NCBI RefSeq assembly: GCF_945859685.1
Contig: NC_079148.1
Span: 39,505,946 to 39,569,945 of the forward strand
Length of the DNA stretch: 64,000 bases
Reading direction: 5' to 3'
Origin: Eupeodes corollae
Taxonomy: Eukaryota > Arthropoda > Insecta > Diptera > Syrphidae
In this document: piece by piece, positions 33,786-44,639 of the stretch
How positions within the stretch are numbered: position 1 is the first letter of the stretch
Layout of the letters: the number at the start of each line of letters is the position of its first letter
The notes under the pieces: model-generated
The model's input: the letters and a program-made list of their open reading frames with translations, nothing else
What the model was told of the DNA's origin: nothing
Databases searched by the model: none
Translations under genes and position numbers: made by a program

Positions 33786-33863
33786 TCAGGAACTAAATTA
33801 TTACTAACATATATCAAAGAACTACTTCAACATGAGTCCACAAGACAGCTAGAATTTATTTAG
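31122..33863 (+). CDS. LINE pol: endonuclease (partial) and reverse transcriptase
   Basis: A 913-codon open frame. Residues 1-150 are the C-terminal half of an apurinic-type endonuclease with GDFNVHNSSWL and the catalytic LGTSDHSVISANF. Residues about 380-660 are the reverse transcriptase with YRPIALTYLLSKVME, ALDISKAFDRVWH, GVPQGSVLSPTLF and FADDSTLSFSY. The thumb/C-terminal region follows to FFSRTTRMF. The last 75 or so codons, from FSHSLQ on, are out of the original frame and read through the 3' UTR and flanking DNA, so they are not native. RT catalytic residues look intact. Without the full endonuclease and ORF1 it is very unlikely to be mobile. Confidence 0.85.
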   Translation: MWLKLSVNKHIIHYCFLYRSPNLDRVSTSQEFDALSDSIQRIVSLYPHTEIVITGDFNVHNSSWLRHSGQTTPEGMCAEIFAEFNHLTQLVNEPTRISDVNGRAENTLDLFLTSDPDKYTISVLTPLGTSDHSVISANFSCQTNPVKERVPKRTVWQYEKANWDGLNNFFRIFNWSLCFLDSDVDSSADMISSMIHLGMETFIPNRVKSTKPKDKSWFDSSCKEVIKEKEVSFRCFKANPTEENRKKFKQARKSCNAYIRRTKFLHDQKLGRKILQCPKGSKNFWSFVKNMRNSSSSSVPTLVVNDTPFVSSIDKANLFARQFAENSTLPDSVMTPPVLERVNDSMGPIFFRTRTVARVLKDLNIHKSAGPDGIPAIILKRCSSTLAKPLRKLFHLSYSFGLVPSSWKTAFVQPIPKKGESSSPTYYRPIALTYLLSKVMETLINYQFKKYLEERKLLNDREYGFRSNRSTGDLMVHLTEQWNRSLHRFGESKIIALDISKAFDRVWHLALLSKMRAFGIDESLLRWIRNFLSNRSIQVVLDGFKSETHKINAGVPQGSVLSPTLFLIFINDLLSATSNPIHCFADDSTLSFSYSFPDSQPFSSDVELQRQNMISSLNSDLHSIVQWGIKNRVEFNASKTQCCLASLKRDKPSLPLSMSGTCINETENLDILGMCISNHLLWSDHIRDVAKNAARCLGFLRRCQKFFSPSDLATIYKTYIRPKLEYNSHLWAGAPKTYLSLLDSIQKRAFKMIGDINIINSFTSLEHRRKVSCFTLFYRYFNGLCSSEIASCIPSLKQVNRNTRASRNAHQFTLEPNFGRTMKYRDSFFSRTTRMFSHSLQCAGIKNQCASVSPFKSYPPFLITRTVYNHCKGIHIPLSARTIYKKKRSGTKLLLTYIKELLQHESTRQLEFI

Positions 33864-34339
33864 GTAATTCGCAGTTATTCACTGAAGGAGTTGAATTTTA
33901 GACGTCCAGTAAATATTTGGGAATGGGAAAACATGTCAGCCTTAGGAACATTTTTCAAGAGGTTTAAACACAGAAAAATGCATAATATAAAAACTAGAAA
34001 TGTTTTACTTTTATAAACAAACGAATTTACTTTAAATTTTTTAACAAGAACAATTAGTAGTGTCCTTAAATTCCCTGCCCAACCACATCAAAATTCTACT
34101 CCCCTTAAACCACTTATTACCTTCGCTTATGTACAGATGCATGTTCTCCTAAACTTTGTTTGGTTATTCCAACTTAATTTTTTTTAACAAAAAAAAAAAC
34201 AATTCTTCCAAATATAGGAGTTCCAAAATTTGTATTTGGATATCAAATTCATGGTGATTTTATTGAAATTCATTGCAATTCCAAAATAAAATACAAAAAA
34301 ATACTTCAAATTAATAAATAAAACAAAACTATTTGCAGT
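33786..34339. other. 3' flank of the CFAP210-like gene
   Basis: Spacer between LINE C and the minus-strand gene. A minus-strand AATAAA signal (TTTATT at 34258-34263), about 77 bp beyond the stop codon, is the likely polyadenylation signal of that gene. Confidence 0.5.
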
Positions 34340-36077
34340 TTACTTGTTCTTGCAACCAGAAGGCGAATTTAATGCCTTCAACTCATCCAGCCCATACTTT
34401 CGAATATTTGCTACAGCAACTTTACTTGACGAACTTGCTGCCATCATCTCGTCCTCGGAAGTTTTCACGCCGATACACAAATGTGATTCCAAGTGGGGTG
34501 GCAACTTTCGATCAGAATCGATTAGATTATCCTTCTTATACTGATTGACAGCTTTAACAAACGGATACAAAGGTCTATCCTTCTTTACTGCATCAGCAAC
34601 TAATTTCTTGGCATAGTCAAAGAAGAAATTATCATCTTTTTCAAAATTAACTGTAGACAATTTCTTGTCATATTCCTTTTCTTCGGCTTCAGTCAGTTTG
34701 CGTTCCTCGATTTGCTCTCTAAGAGACTTCCGCATCGCCTGGGCATTTTTGATTTTTTCTTGCATTTGTTTTTCGGCAAAAGCGACATTGACTTCGTCGT
34801 TCTTTAGGCGATTGGCCAAAGCAAAGCGATTCTCTTCGATTTTGCGTTGCTCTAGCTCTTTTTTGGCATTGAATTCTTTGAAATACTCTTGAATGCGAGC
34901 GTATTTCTGCTGACGGCTACGTTGGATTTTTTCCTTCTCTTGTGCACTGAATTGCAATTGAATTGTGCTGATATCTTTGCGAAGACGATTTTCCTCTTCC
35001 TTGATCGTGTCGGGTAGAACAGCTAAAAGTTTTTGAGCGTTTAATGCATTGCGTTGAGCTTGATCCTGGCGAGCCTGCGCCTCGTGGTCTTTTTTGATAT
35101 CTTCCATCTTCTTCTTTCCTTCGTTGTAGATGGAAATCAGTTGTCCCTGAAGTTTATCCTGATATTGTTCACCTATCATTGGGAAATTACAACCTTAAAC
35201 TCTAAATATTGTTTAAAAAAAACTTACGAGCCCTCCGCTGTTCGACCATAATCATCGCTTCCAGAGCGTTCTTCCGCAAAGCTTCACGCTTTCTCTTCAA
35301 CAGTTCTTGTTCCCTATTGATTTGGGCTTTGATCTCCTTGTCACACAGATTATTGGCTTCCTTCTCAGCTGCCACTGTCTTGGCCATATTCTCGGTCTTT
35401 TGACGAGCCTTCTCATTTATTGTATTCAATAATTCAGCTTTGTTTTGATTGTTTCGTTGGATACTATTTGAAATACGTTTTTGTTCCTCTTCGATCCAAG
35501 GCATTGCCTGGCGTTCCATTTGAAGAGCCTTTTCGACGTTTTGTTTTTTAAGAGTTTCTTCAAACTCTTTATTTATATTTCGTTGAAAAGCGCGGGCTTT
35601 GAGTGTTTCACTTTGCATTGCTGCACTTTTTAGCTCCTTAGGTCCTGGTTTGAGCTTTTGGACAAGTTCTTCAGCTCGGGCTATCTTCTCACGTCGAATA
35701 TTGTCATCTTTTTCTTTTACTTTTTGAAACTCTTCCTTTTCTATTGGGCAGAGAATAATTCAGAAAAATACATATGAAATCGTGGATGATACATTGTTTT
35801 TACCTTTTTGGTTCTTTTCAGCGAACTTGGCTTCCATGTCAATGTGTTTTTGTTCCTGGGTTTGTTTGAAACTTCTACCCCACTTGGCAACCAATTCATC
35901 TGAACCTTTCTTTAGATAATTCTTATGAATTTGTTCTTCTTCAGCGGCTTTCTTGTCCAAATCATGACCAGTTATTACAGAAACCATTTTTCTATATTTA
36001 CTCGCTTTAATGACCAAAGGTTTTTTATTACAAGCTCCCAAAGGTTTACGAATAACTTCTGTCGACTTATTACTCAT
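34340..36077 (-). CDS. TPH-domain coiled-coil protein, CFAP210/CCDC173-like
   Basis: Three exons (35804-36077, 35228-35740, 34340-35172) with introns of 63 and 55 bp give 1620 nt, 539 aa. The joins CAAAAAG|AAAAGG and GCTC|GTGAAC restore a continuous frame. The protein is almost entirely charged alpha-helix rich in E, K, Q and R, typical of a trichohyalin-plectin-homology (TPH) axonemal protein. The C-terminal part has DDNFFFDYAKKLVADAV and PLYPFVKAVNQYKKDN, a pattern I associate with CFAP210 (CCDC173), a microtubule inner protein of cilia and sperm flagella. Length fits that family. CFAP45, CFAP53 or MNS1 relatives are alternatives. A testis or ciliated-neuron role is inference. Confidence 0.7.
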
Positions 36078-36781
36078 TTTCGGATTTTAAATAAAATAAA
36101 GTGTTTAAATAATTAGAAAAACAAACAAAACTGGAGTTAACGAGCTAGAAAAACTTCGTGGCTTCGTGTTTTATAATTTTAATTTTTAGACAAAACGAAA
36201 ATGTTTTCGATTGTTTCTTGTTTTTTGGGGGAGTTTCTATGGAAAACTGAATTTGAAGAATTTGCGTGGCATTCTATGTTCATAAATAAACAATTTTATA
36301 ATTGAGTGACTTGTTGTTCGGGTAACAAGTGGATTTTTCGTGAAAAAGGGATTCAAAGAAAGCAAGAGATGCAAAATGTATAATTTTGAGCGGAATTTTC
36401 GAAGTTATTTTATTTCAATATTGATTTGATTTATCTTTTTTTGTTAAAATGGAAGTTTCCGAAAAATACTATTGACTACTCCTTTTAATGAAATGTGCTA
36501 CAACCTACAACTGAAACCGTTATTTCAAATCTGCAGTACCGACCGACGTCGTCGCGTCGCAAAGAAACCACTTGAGGAGATAATAAAAAGTTGATGTTTG
36601 TTAACTTACACCCCATTCACATGATACGATACACTGTTCGCTTATTTTTTAAAACCAGTTGAGATTATTTTGTAAAAGATCTTTCATAATTGGTTGCTTT
36701 TTTTTTTTATTAAATAGTGTTATGTGACGTCTAGAATCTTATTTTTGATAGAAATAGTTCTAAAAATTCAACAAGGCATTT
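36078..36781. promoter_or_regulatory. Upstream region of the CFAP210-like gene
   Basis: It contains the 5' UTR and promoter of the minus-strand gene by position. No specific element was assigned. Confidence 0.3.
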
Positions 36782-36935
36782 CGAAAGATTTCAAGGCAAG
36801 TCTTAAAATTTAAATCAGGTCTGAAAATTTCAGAATAGTCTTGAAATATTAAAGGGATGTTTTGAAATATCAAGGGAGGTCGGGAAATATCAAGGGAGAC
36901 CTGGAGATTTCAAGGGATGTCTGGATTTTCAGTCT
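36782..36935 (+). repeat. Degenerate 20-21 bp tandem repeat
   Basis: About seven imperfect units of the type AAATATCAAGGGAGGTCTGG, the most regular between 36850 and 36925. The first units are strongly diverged. No coding significance. Confidence 0.7.
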
Positions 36936-37419
36936 TAAACTATGTTACTTTCCTGAGTCTCGTTGGCTTTAGTTTTACATGAATTTTTAAATTTCGATAC
37001 AAATTTTAACTTCCCATAGAAAGTTATTGTTATCGGTCCGATTTGTAAAATTAGGTTCGTATGTTCGAGAAGCTTTTTCGTCGTCCATATCTCAAGTACC
37101 AGAATAAATATCGACTTTAAATGAAACTTGTTATAAAATCACAAATCAATAAGATGCAGAAAGGACTCTCAAAAAAATTAAGTGGGTCTTAGTATAGCAA
37201 TTTGGAAAAAAGTGAAGATTTATGTCGACTCCAAATATCTCAAGAACCAATAAAATTGGTAAAAATTGAATTAAGATTCTTCAACAAATAATTTTGCTGC
37301 CTTGAAAAATTACTTTAATTTATACAAAATATTATTACAAATATTATGTGTTATGAATTTAATAAAATGGAATCGACAATTTTTGTTTAGAAAAAACCTT
37401 CAAACAAAACATACATATA
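36936..37419. other. AT-rich spacer
   Basis: No gene or repeat was recognised before the ATA target site of the next element. Confidence 0.45.
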
Positions 37420-38157
37420 GGGCCTTACCAATAATTATTGACTAAACAAGAGTTTAGATAAACGCCACGTTAATCTTTAGAGACGAGTTTATTAGTGTGT
37501 TAACCAATAACCAAATTAAACACGTCTTTAACTAAACTGTGCTCTATTACATTATCTACTACATTTGTTGCCAAACAGACATCTGCTGTCAAAATGACAT
37601 TCCCTACGTTCGGGATGCTAACAAATACGTATCCGAATCCAAAAAAAAATTAAAATAAATTTACATTTCATATGAGTGAATTGCATCGCTATCAAATTCC
37701 GCATTATCTAATTGGAAGTCCACTGACGACATTGCAGATATTTCAATGTTGATCTCAGAAAGTTCTTTTTTAGCCGATTCCATTGCTCTCTTATTTGTTT
37801 GGTTGTAAAGCAATAGCCAGTGGCATTGAACATTTTCTGAATGCTCTGCCAAGCTTCAAATTTAGCTTTGAGTGTTTTTCCATCGTTGAGTTTACTCTCC
37901 ACTGTCATAGAAAACGGTTTCACTGCAACAGATAAAAGAAACATACGAACAATTTCTTTTGCTACCAGCTGTCAGAATGACAGCAAAAACATGACGTTTA
38001 CACTTAATCACGAAGTTAAACACTAGTTTCTCTACTCTAAAATTTAGAGTGCCGTTTAGTGTTAAGCTGACTATTGAATTGATTATTGGTATGGTTCATT
38101 ATATAGAGTCGACTGAAATATTTAAGTCGTCACTAAATTTGATTATTGGTAACGCCC
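37420..38157 (-). mobile_element. Harbinger-like non-autonomous element with Myb/SANT gene relic
   Basis: 738 bp flanked by ATA (37417-37419 and 38158-38160). The ends GGGCCTTACCAATAATTATT and the inverse of ATTATTGGTAACGCCC form imperfect terminal inverted repeats. The minus strand at 37661-37944 encodes a Myb/SANT-like DNA-binding segment (KLNDGKTLKAKFEAWQSIQK, then CFTTKQIREQWNRLKKN). After a frameshift it continues as KKELSEINIEISAMSSVDF. PIF/Harbinger elements carry such a Myb-like gene beside their transposase. Here no transposase is present, so the element looks like an internally deleted derivative. Confidence 0.7.
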
Positions 38158-38199
38158 ATAGTCTACATCTGTCAAACTAAGTTGGTAAAACATTTTTTT

Positions 38200-38880
38200 T
38201 TCAGTTGAAAGTCTGGCATTTATAAAAATTGATCGTTTAACTATCACAGAACGCATACAAATTGTTGAAATCGTGCTTTAAGAGGAGATTAGCTTTAAAA
38301 TAATCGTCAAACTACGAAAGCAATTAGCAAAATTATGAAGAAATTTGAAGAGACGTATATTGGATTGGTTACAGATTATGTTACTCCTGCGCATTATTGT
38401 TTCACTTGTACCACCGTTGCTGTAAGTAAAAGTGTTGCCGAAGAACCGAATGTGTCGATTCCTGGTCGTTCTCAGGAATTAAGACTGTCTTACGTCATAT
38501 TATGGCGTATTTTGCATTTGTATCTACACCTGCATCCATATAAAGTCCATTCCATATGAAAACTAAGCCAGCTGACTATTCACAACGTGCCGTAGATACG
38601 TTGAATGGGTGTTTGAACTACAGCAATATTTCGAAAAATGATTGGCTTCAGCGAAAAAGCACAAATCTCACTATGTGGGTAAGTTAATAAACAAAATTGT
38701 CTTATTTGGGTTCTGAGAATCCTCAAGTAATTGAAGAAAGACCATTACATCCAAGTAAAATTTATGTTTGGTGCACTCTTTGATCCGGAAGTGTGAATAG
38801 ACTTTACTTCTTCGAAAATATCATGAACAAAAATCATATTACTTACATTTACTTTTGAAACCTCAAAATGGAAAACCCAA
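38200..38880 (+). mobile_element. Mariner-type relic (DD41D-like N-terminal half)
   Basis: LTITERIQIVEIVL corresponds to the transposase start (LTNEQRLQIIEF in the intact copy). VAEEPNVSIPGRSQELRLSY..WRILHL corresponds to its second helix-turn-helix region. HPSKIYVWCTL near 38750 corresponds to HPEKCTVWCGL. Frames are broken and the catalytic C-terminal half is missing or unrecognisable. It abuts the Harbinger-like element. Terminal repeats were not found. Confidence 0.6.
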
Positions 38881-38889
38881 TACATTATT

Positions 38890-41800
38890 AGTTAAATATC
38901 TTCAATATAAAAGAAGACAGGTACTGATATTTTGTAATATTTAAAGACAATTATTTCCTATAAAAATATAATGATTTAACTAACTTTTCGAATACATCTT
39001 TAAATAAAATAGCTTTAACTAAAATTTTGAATTGATTTCTATTCTTTCAATAATTTCACTTAATAATAAAATTAAATTGTAAGAAAAAATACCATTTGAA
39101 ATAGCTTCTTTTTTTTCATTTTATTTCAAATAACTTTTGCTAATTTATTTTACAGAAGTTATGATGAATCAAATTATGTCCTATCTTTTTTGTATATGCA
39201 TCTCTTCGGTTTCTTTATTTATTTTGGTTAATTCGATTTGAATTCGACAAACAATCAGTGGTTTCAATTGAATTTTTTGATGCTTTATCACATATCTATG
39301 GCTCAAGCTCCAAACTGCTTCTTAAACTAAGCGTTTAATACATTTGAAAAAATTCATATCAATTGCAAGCAAAATTCAATCAACATTGATTGCAAATGCT
39401 AAATAAATTCAACAGGTTTGCTTACGGAAATTTATTGACAATTTTTATATGCCTATCCTACACTCTTGTAATAATGATTGACAAAAGCTGCCGCTAGTCG
39501 GAAATAATGTAGAACCATTTCATTAGTGTATCATAACAAACAACTTCGACCTGTTGCCACAAAAGTGAAACCGGAGAGTCTGCATCTTCAACCAAAAAAA
39601 CAAACAACAAAAAACAAAAGTGACATTAATTAGCATAGCTTCCGAAAAGCCCGGATCACCAACAAAAATAAAAATAGTTCGAATAGTGAGACTAAAATTT
39701 AATCTTAATTAAACCAGTTCTTAATGGTGACGGTGGCTCGATGTTATTTCATCGCTCAGCGATCAACCTAAAAGAAAGATACCTAGATAGATATTACTTA
39801 ACACGAAAAACTGGTCAGCAGGTCTTTAGGTCCAACTCCGCCGAGATCACACATATCTTCAAGAAAATAAAATATCTATTGGTCGCAATGTCCGCGAAAG
39901 ATATCAATTTATTTATTATTAATTTCATTGGAGGAGCGTGTTTACGAGTATTTTGTTGGTTTTGTATATTTCATCGATTTATGATATTTGTTTTCTTTTT
40001 TGACGGAAAGATATGCGAGCCAAGGAAAAGAGTCAGTCTTTGGATTTGGAGAGTGAAAGTAGTCGGCGTGTGATGTGCGTATTGAATAATAGTGTTGCAA
40101 CTTGATGTGCTGAAGACGCAAAGAAATGGTTGCTCTGCATATTATGGGTGCATATAAAGAAATATGTACATTGTTATCGTGTCTAGGAACTAGTGTGTCA
40201 GTAGAGAAGCAGTGCATTAATCACTTTAGAAATGGATGACTTTTCAAGAAATTTAATCTTGACTATAGGTACTTGAAAATATAGAGATAGAGAGTGATCT
40301 ACTGTAGGTTACGTTATGAATGAAGAAGTTTGTAGGTAAATTTAAAACAGTGCAATGCTATGTTACAGCACTGGTACATACTTTATTGGAATTCAAAATT
40401 ACGAGAAAAGTGACTTGTTATGAAATAAGCATACGTCACTATAAATCTATTTGGTGTATAAGGAATTTGTCATTCTTATCCGTTTTCACTAGGTGTCGTA
40501 TACTGACAAAATAAATAGTAACAACATACATATATTTTGACAGTTTTGTGACTTTGTATTAAAATTATGTAGTAGTCTTTTTTTTCCAAAAAATTCCAAT
40601 AAAGCTGAATTTTGGTGGAGAGCTTCATTTATATGTACTTCCTTAACATTCTCAAAATAACAAGAAATACCTCAAAATGAGGCGATTTTTGTTTATAATT
40701 TTTGAAAACAAATTACACTACTTGAATTATGTTTTTGATATACATATTTTTCACCTTATTTAGAAATAGAAACATAGCAGTATTCTTTCATAATCATAAC
40801 ATTGATATATGTAGCAGGCAATTAATTGGTGCCAAAAGAAATGGTATTTTTGTTGATATTTGTTTTAATATGTGTTTCGCTCACACTTGCCTAAATTTAT
40901 GATGGTTCCTCCAAAAACTTTTGTCTCATTTTCGAATAAACTTATAACAAAAACTTTTCATCATCAGTTTTCCATATTAATTTTTACTTTTAACTCCAAG
41001 GGCAAGTCTAAGAGATTCAACTTCAATATGGTACTCTTTTTAGCGATCTCAAGAGATTACACGATCTTTCATTTTGATTGAGTTTATTTACTAAAAATTA
41101 ACAAATCTTTTAAATGAATATCTGTCGAAAAGTTTACACAAAACGAGTAATCAATCGTCAAGTAAAATTAAAAACGATTCCATTTTTTTTTAGTAAAAAT
41201 TTATCAAATTTGTGATACACACACAATTTTATTTTTACAAACACCAATTGTACAAATATTTATATCCTGTAAGGGTTTTTTTATGTACAAATTCGAAAAT
41301 GAGAAAAGCTCTGCACCAACCTTAGTTTCCATGAATATTTGAATTCCATAAAAAAAACGCAACTCCTGAACACACCCCTGCAAATATATTCAATTATTGA
41401 AAGCTGTGTTTTGTTGACAATTCCAGGAAACCGAAATACAAACTTAATTTAAAGTTAGTTATATTAGTGAGTTCAGCTTTTATTGGTATTTGTTACTGCA
41501 CTAACTATATTTTTTAGCAAAAAAACGTCCTTATTAAATGTGTCTTTTTAAAACTACAGTTCACACTACCTTACCATTTATAACCAAAAATATCCATATA
41601 TCCGCCATGTAAAAACTAATTTGTAATTTTCTGAAATGAATCCAGATAAAATCAGAACCAATAGTACCCGTGGAATGATTGTTAATGTGTTGGAATTTTT
41701 TTATATATTTTTAAATTCATTTTTATTACTTCAATCTTAAACCTATCTTAAAGCTAGACAAAAATTCATAAAATTAGACTAATTAACCATAACTTACAAC

Positions 41801-42087
41801 TAACTTACTTGTCCCATACGAACACTCTAAGTTTAACAATGATACTTAATTCTAATGCCTTTTGGCCCTAAGATCTATTTAACTTCAATTCAGTTTTATT
41901 TATTTTTTATATTCATTTATTTAATTTATTAATTTAAAACAAAAAACTGATATCAATATCCTTTTTTATTTTTACTTAAAAACTACTTAAAATTAGGTCC
42001 TTAAATAAAACTTAAAACTAATTTAAAGAATCTATTTTACCTATAAACTTCTTAAAACTAGAAAAACCAGCGCAGCAAATCTATTTA
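38890..42087. other. Long AT-rich spacer
   Basis: No convincing gene. The 39540-40230 part is less AT-biased and holds an open frame of 110 codons (39741-40073) that resembles nothing I know; it could be a transcribed leader. The last 400 bp are extremely AT-rich. Confidence 0.4.
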
Positions 42088-43390
42088 AACGGTGATTTTT
42101 TAAGAGCTTGAGAACTTAAAAAAAAAAAACGCATAAAATTTGCAAAATCTCATCGATTCTTTATTTGAAACGTTAGATTGGTCCATGACATTTACTTTTT
42201 GAAGATAATTTCATTTAAATGTTGACCGCGGCTGCGTCTTAGGTGGTCCATTCGGAAAGTCCAATTTTGGGTAACTTTTTCGAGCATTTCGGCCGGAATA
42301 GCCCGAATTTCTTCGGAAATGTTGTCTTCCAAAGCTGGAATAGTTGCTGGCTTATTTGTGTAGACTTTAGACTTGACGTAGCCCCACAAAAAATAGTCTA
42401 AAGGCGTCAAATCGCATGATCTTGGTGGCCAACTTACCGGTCCATTCCTTGAGATGAATTGTTCTCCGAAGTTTTCCCTCAAAATGGCCATAGAATAGCG
42501 AGCTGTGTGGCATGTAGCGCCATCTTGTTGAAACCAGATGTCGACCAAGTGCAGTTCTTCCATTTTTGGCAACAAAAAGTTTGTTAGCATTGAACGATAG
42601 CGATCGCAATTCACCGTAACGTTGCGTCCAACAGCATCTTTGAAAAAATACGGTCCAATGATTCCACCAGCGTACAAACCACACCAAACAGTGCATTTTT
42701 CGGGATGCATGGGCAGTTCTTGAACGGCTTCTGGTTGCTCTTCACTCCAAATGCGGCAATTTTGCTTATTTACGTAGCCATTCAACCAGAAATGAGCCTC
42801 ATCGCTGAACAAAATTTGTCGATAAAAAAGCGGATTTTCTGCCAACTTTTCTAGGGCCCATTCACTGAAAATTCGACGTTGTGGCAGATCGTTCGGCTTC
42901 AGTTCTTGCACGAGCTGTATTTTATACGGTTTTACACCAAGATCTTTGCGTAAAATCTTCCATGTGGTCGAATAACACAAACCCAATTGCTGCGAAGGGC
43001 GACGAATCGACATTTCACGGTCTTCAGCAACACTTTCAGAAACAGACGCAATATTCTCTTCTGTACGCACTGTACGCATTCGTGTGGTTGGTTTAATGTC
43101 CAATAAAGTAAACTGAGTGCGAAACTTGGTCACAATCGCATTAATTGTTTGCTCACTTGGTCGATTATGTAGACCATAAATCGGACGTAAAGCGCGAAAC
43201 ACATTTCGAACCGAACACTGATTTTGGTAATAAAATTCAATGATTTGCAAGCGTTGCTCGTTAGTAAGTCTATTCATGATGAAATGTCAAAGCATACTGA
43301 GCATCTTTCTCTTTGACACCATGTCTGAAATCCCGCGTGATCTGTCAATTACTAATGCATGAAAATCCTAACCTCAAAAAAATCACCCTT
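42088..43390 (-). mobile_element. Complete DD41D mariner element (rosa-like), 1303 bp
   Basis: TA duplicated at 42086-42087 and 43391-43392. Terminal inverted repeats of about 30 bp: AACGGTGATTTTTTAAGAGC on the left, AAGGGTGATTTTTTTGAGG as the complement of the right end. The single gene at 42192-43277 is open and in the expected position with short UTRs. Arms are imperfect. DD41D mariners were first described as the rosa group in Ceratitis fruit flies. Confidence 0.92.
42192..43277 (-). CDS. DD41D mariner transposase, apparently intact
   Basis: 361 aa, an ordinary mariner transposase length, with no internal stop. Residues 1-110 are the paired helix-turn-helix DNA-binding region (LTNEQRLQIIEFYYQNQ at the start). 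The catalytic triad is Asp159 (LFSDEAHFWLNG), Asp252 (WFQQDGATCH) and Asp294 (LTPLDYFLWG). Exactly 41 residues separate the second and third Asp, which defines the DD41D group. WVPHDL and YSPDLAP motifs of classical mariners are replaced (SCDLTPLDYF in the latter position). The ATG context and frame are clear. Activity is possible but cannot be judged from sequence alone. Confidence 0.93.
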   Translation of the reverse strand: MNRLTNEQRLQIIEFYYQNQCSVRNVFRALRPIYGLHNRPSEQTINAIVTKFRTQFTLLDIKPTTRMRTVRTEENIASVSESVAEDREMSIRRPSQQLGLCYSTTWKILRKDLGVKPYKIQLVQELKPNDLPQRRIFSEWALEKLAENPLFYRQILFSDEAHFWLNGYVNKQNCRIWSEEQPEAVQELPMHPEKCTVWCGLYAGGIIGPYFFKDAVGRNVTVNCDRYRSMLTNFLLPKMEELHLVDIWFQQDGATCHTARYSMAILRENFGEQFISRNGPVSWPPRSCDLTPLDYFLWGYVKSKVYTNKPATIPALEDNISEEIRAIPAEMLEKVTQNWTFRMDHLRRSRGQHLNEIIFKK

Positions 43391-43392
43391 TA

Positions 43393-44639
43393 GATTCGTT
43401 TTTTCCGCAATGGAAAACACACAAGGTTCCAAATGCAGAACTACTCAACGAACACAGCCATCGAGACACAAATGCAACATCAATCGTACCAACATTTGAG
43501 AACGAAATCACATAAGATCCATTCGAAGCTCGTATAATTGTCAAAAACATATCCATAGTGAGATTCTACTCTAACTTTTATCGGTGTTATTCTCACTATG
43601 GATATTGTTTTTGTTATTCGTGTAATATCCTACTTTACTATGGATAGATTTCCCAACAAAACACGGGTAATGTGTACATGCAGGTTCAGTAAAAAATTGA
43701 AATAACAAGATTACAGCCCAAATGCAAACAATATTCTTGGATTCAACTTGAAAGATTTTGTATTGTATGAGTGAAAGATAGATAGATTTCAAGGGAGTGA
43801 GATAGGGATGTACAGATTGATTTTCTTTTCATCGTATGGACACAACGAACATAATAAAACCCAGCATTAAAAATCCAATGTAAACAGACACTAAAAACCA
43901 AAAGAAGGGTGTGAGGGGAGATTTTGTCCTTCCCTGTCAGCACGTCTTGCCTACAAGCTCCCAGTTCCTGGCAACTCAGTTTTCCTGTGTGAAAGGGAAC
44001 AAATCAACGCGATACATTCAGCGCCACAATTAAACTTTCTCTTCTCAAAATAAACTTACATTTCGATAACTGACGCGAAGCGAATCAGAGCGAATCATTC
44101 ACAATGATGATGACAAATAAACAATGCCACGTTGGCAAATGTGCCACTTTCGCGTTGGTTTGGGAGTGCCTTTAAACCCGACCAATGACGAAAGTTTTGT
44201 TTTCGCATCAAACGTTTCGCTTTGGTTTTGGGCGAGTCCTAACACACATCACACGTCAACAAATTTAGAGATAGCACTGTGATTATTTATGATTTTTGGG
44301 CGATGTCAATTGTCAAGTAGTCGACGCATTGAATATTTACGTTGACAGTCTAATCGTAAATTAATATTTCAAACTAATTTATTTTTATTCTAGTGAAAAC
44401 AGAGCCCAAGAAAAATACTAACGCATCCCCAAATAATAAAATCCTGCCAACCTTTAAGTAAAAAATACTTCTAGACCTGGATGAAGTGTCATTCTATTCC
44501 AAGCATTCCAAAACTTTATCTGAACTATTTATATGCACTATTTGTACTGCCTAATTTATCCGCACTATTTTTGTGTTGTTGTTTAGTGTGTAAGATTTTG
44601 CTGCGCTGGGTATAAATTTACCAATAAAAAAAGCCTTAT
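43393..44639. other. Spacer; no gene recognised
   Basis: Mixed-composition sequence. The 43940-44240 part is less AT-rich and promoter-like but has no assigned start site. It includes the hairpin at 43541-43613. Confidence 0.4.
43541..43613. repeat. Imperfect hairpin with ATCCATAGTGAGA arms
   Basis: ATCCATAGTGAGA (43551-43563) is repeated inverted at 43591-43603. The pairing extends outward through CAAAAACA and TGTTTTTG with one bulge. The loop is about 27 bp. A further partial match (ACTATGGAT) lies near 43637. It may be a tiny MITE; no clear target duplication beyond AT. Confidence 0.65.

Noticed and set aside
31122..33863. Long open frame as a host gene or intact LINE pol
   Set aside because: It is LINE-derived, lacks ORF1 and part of the endonuclease, and its last 75 codons are out of frame.
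39741..40073. 110-codon open frame as a gene
   Set aside because: Unrecognised composition, no splice support and no conserved motif. Kept only as a possible transcribed leader.
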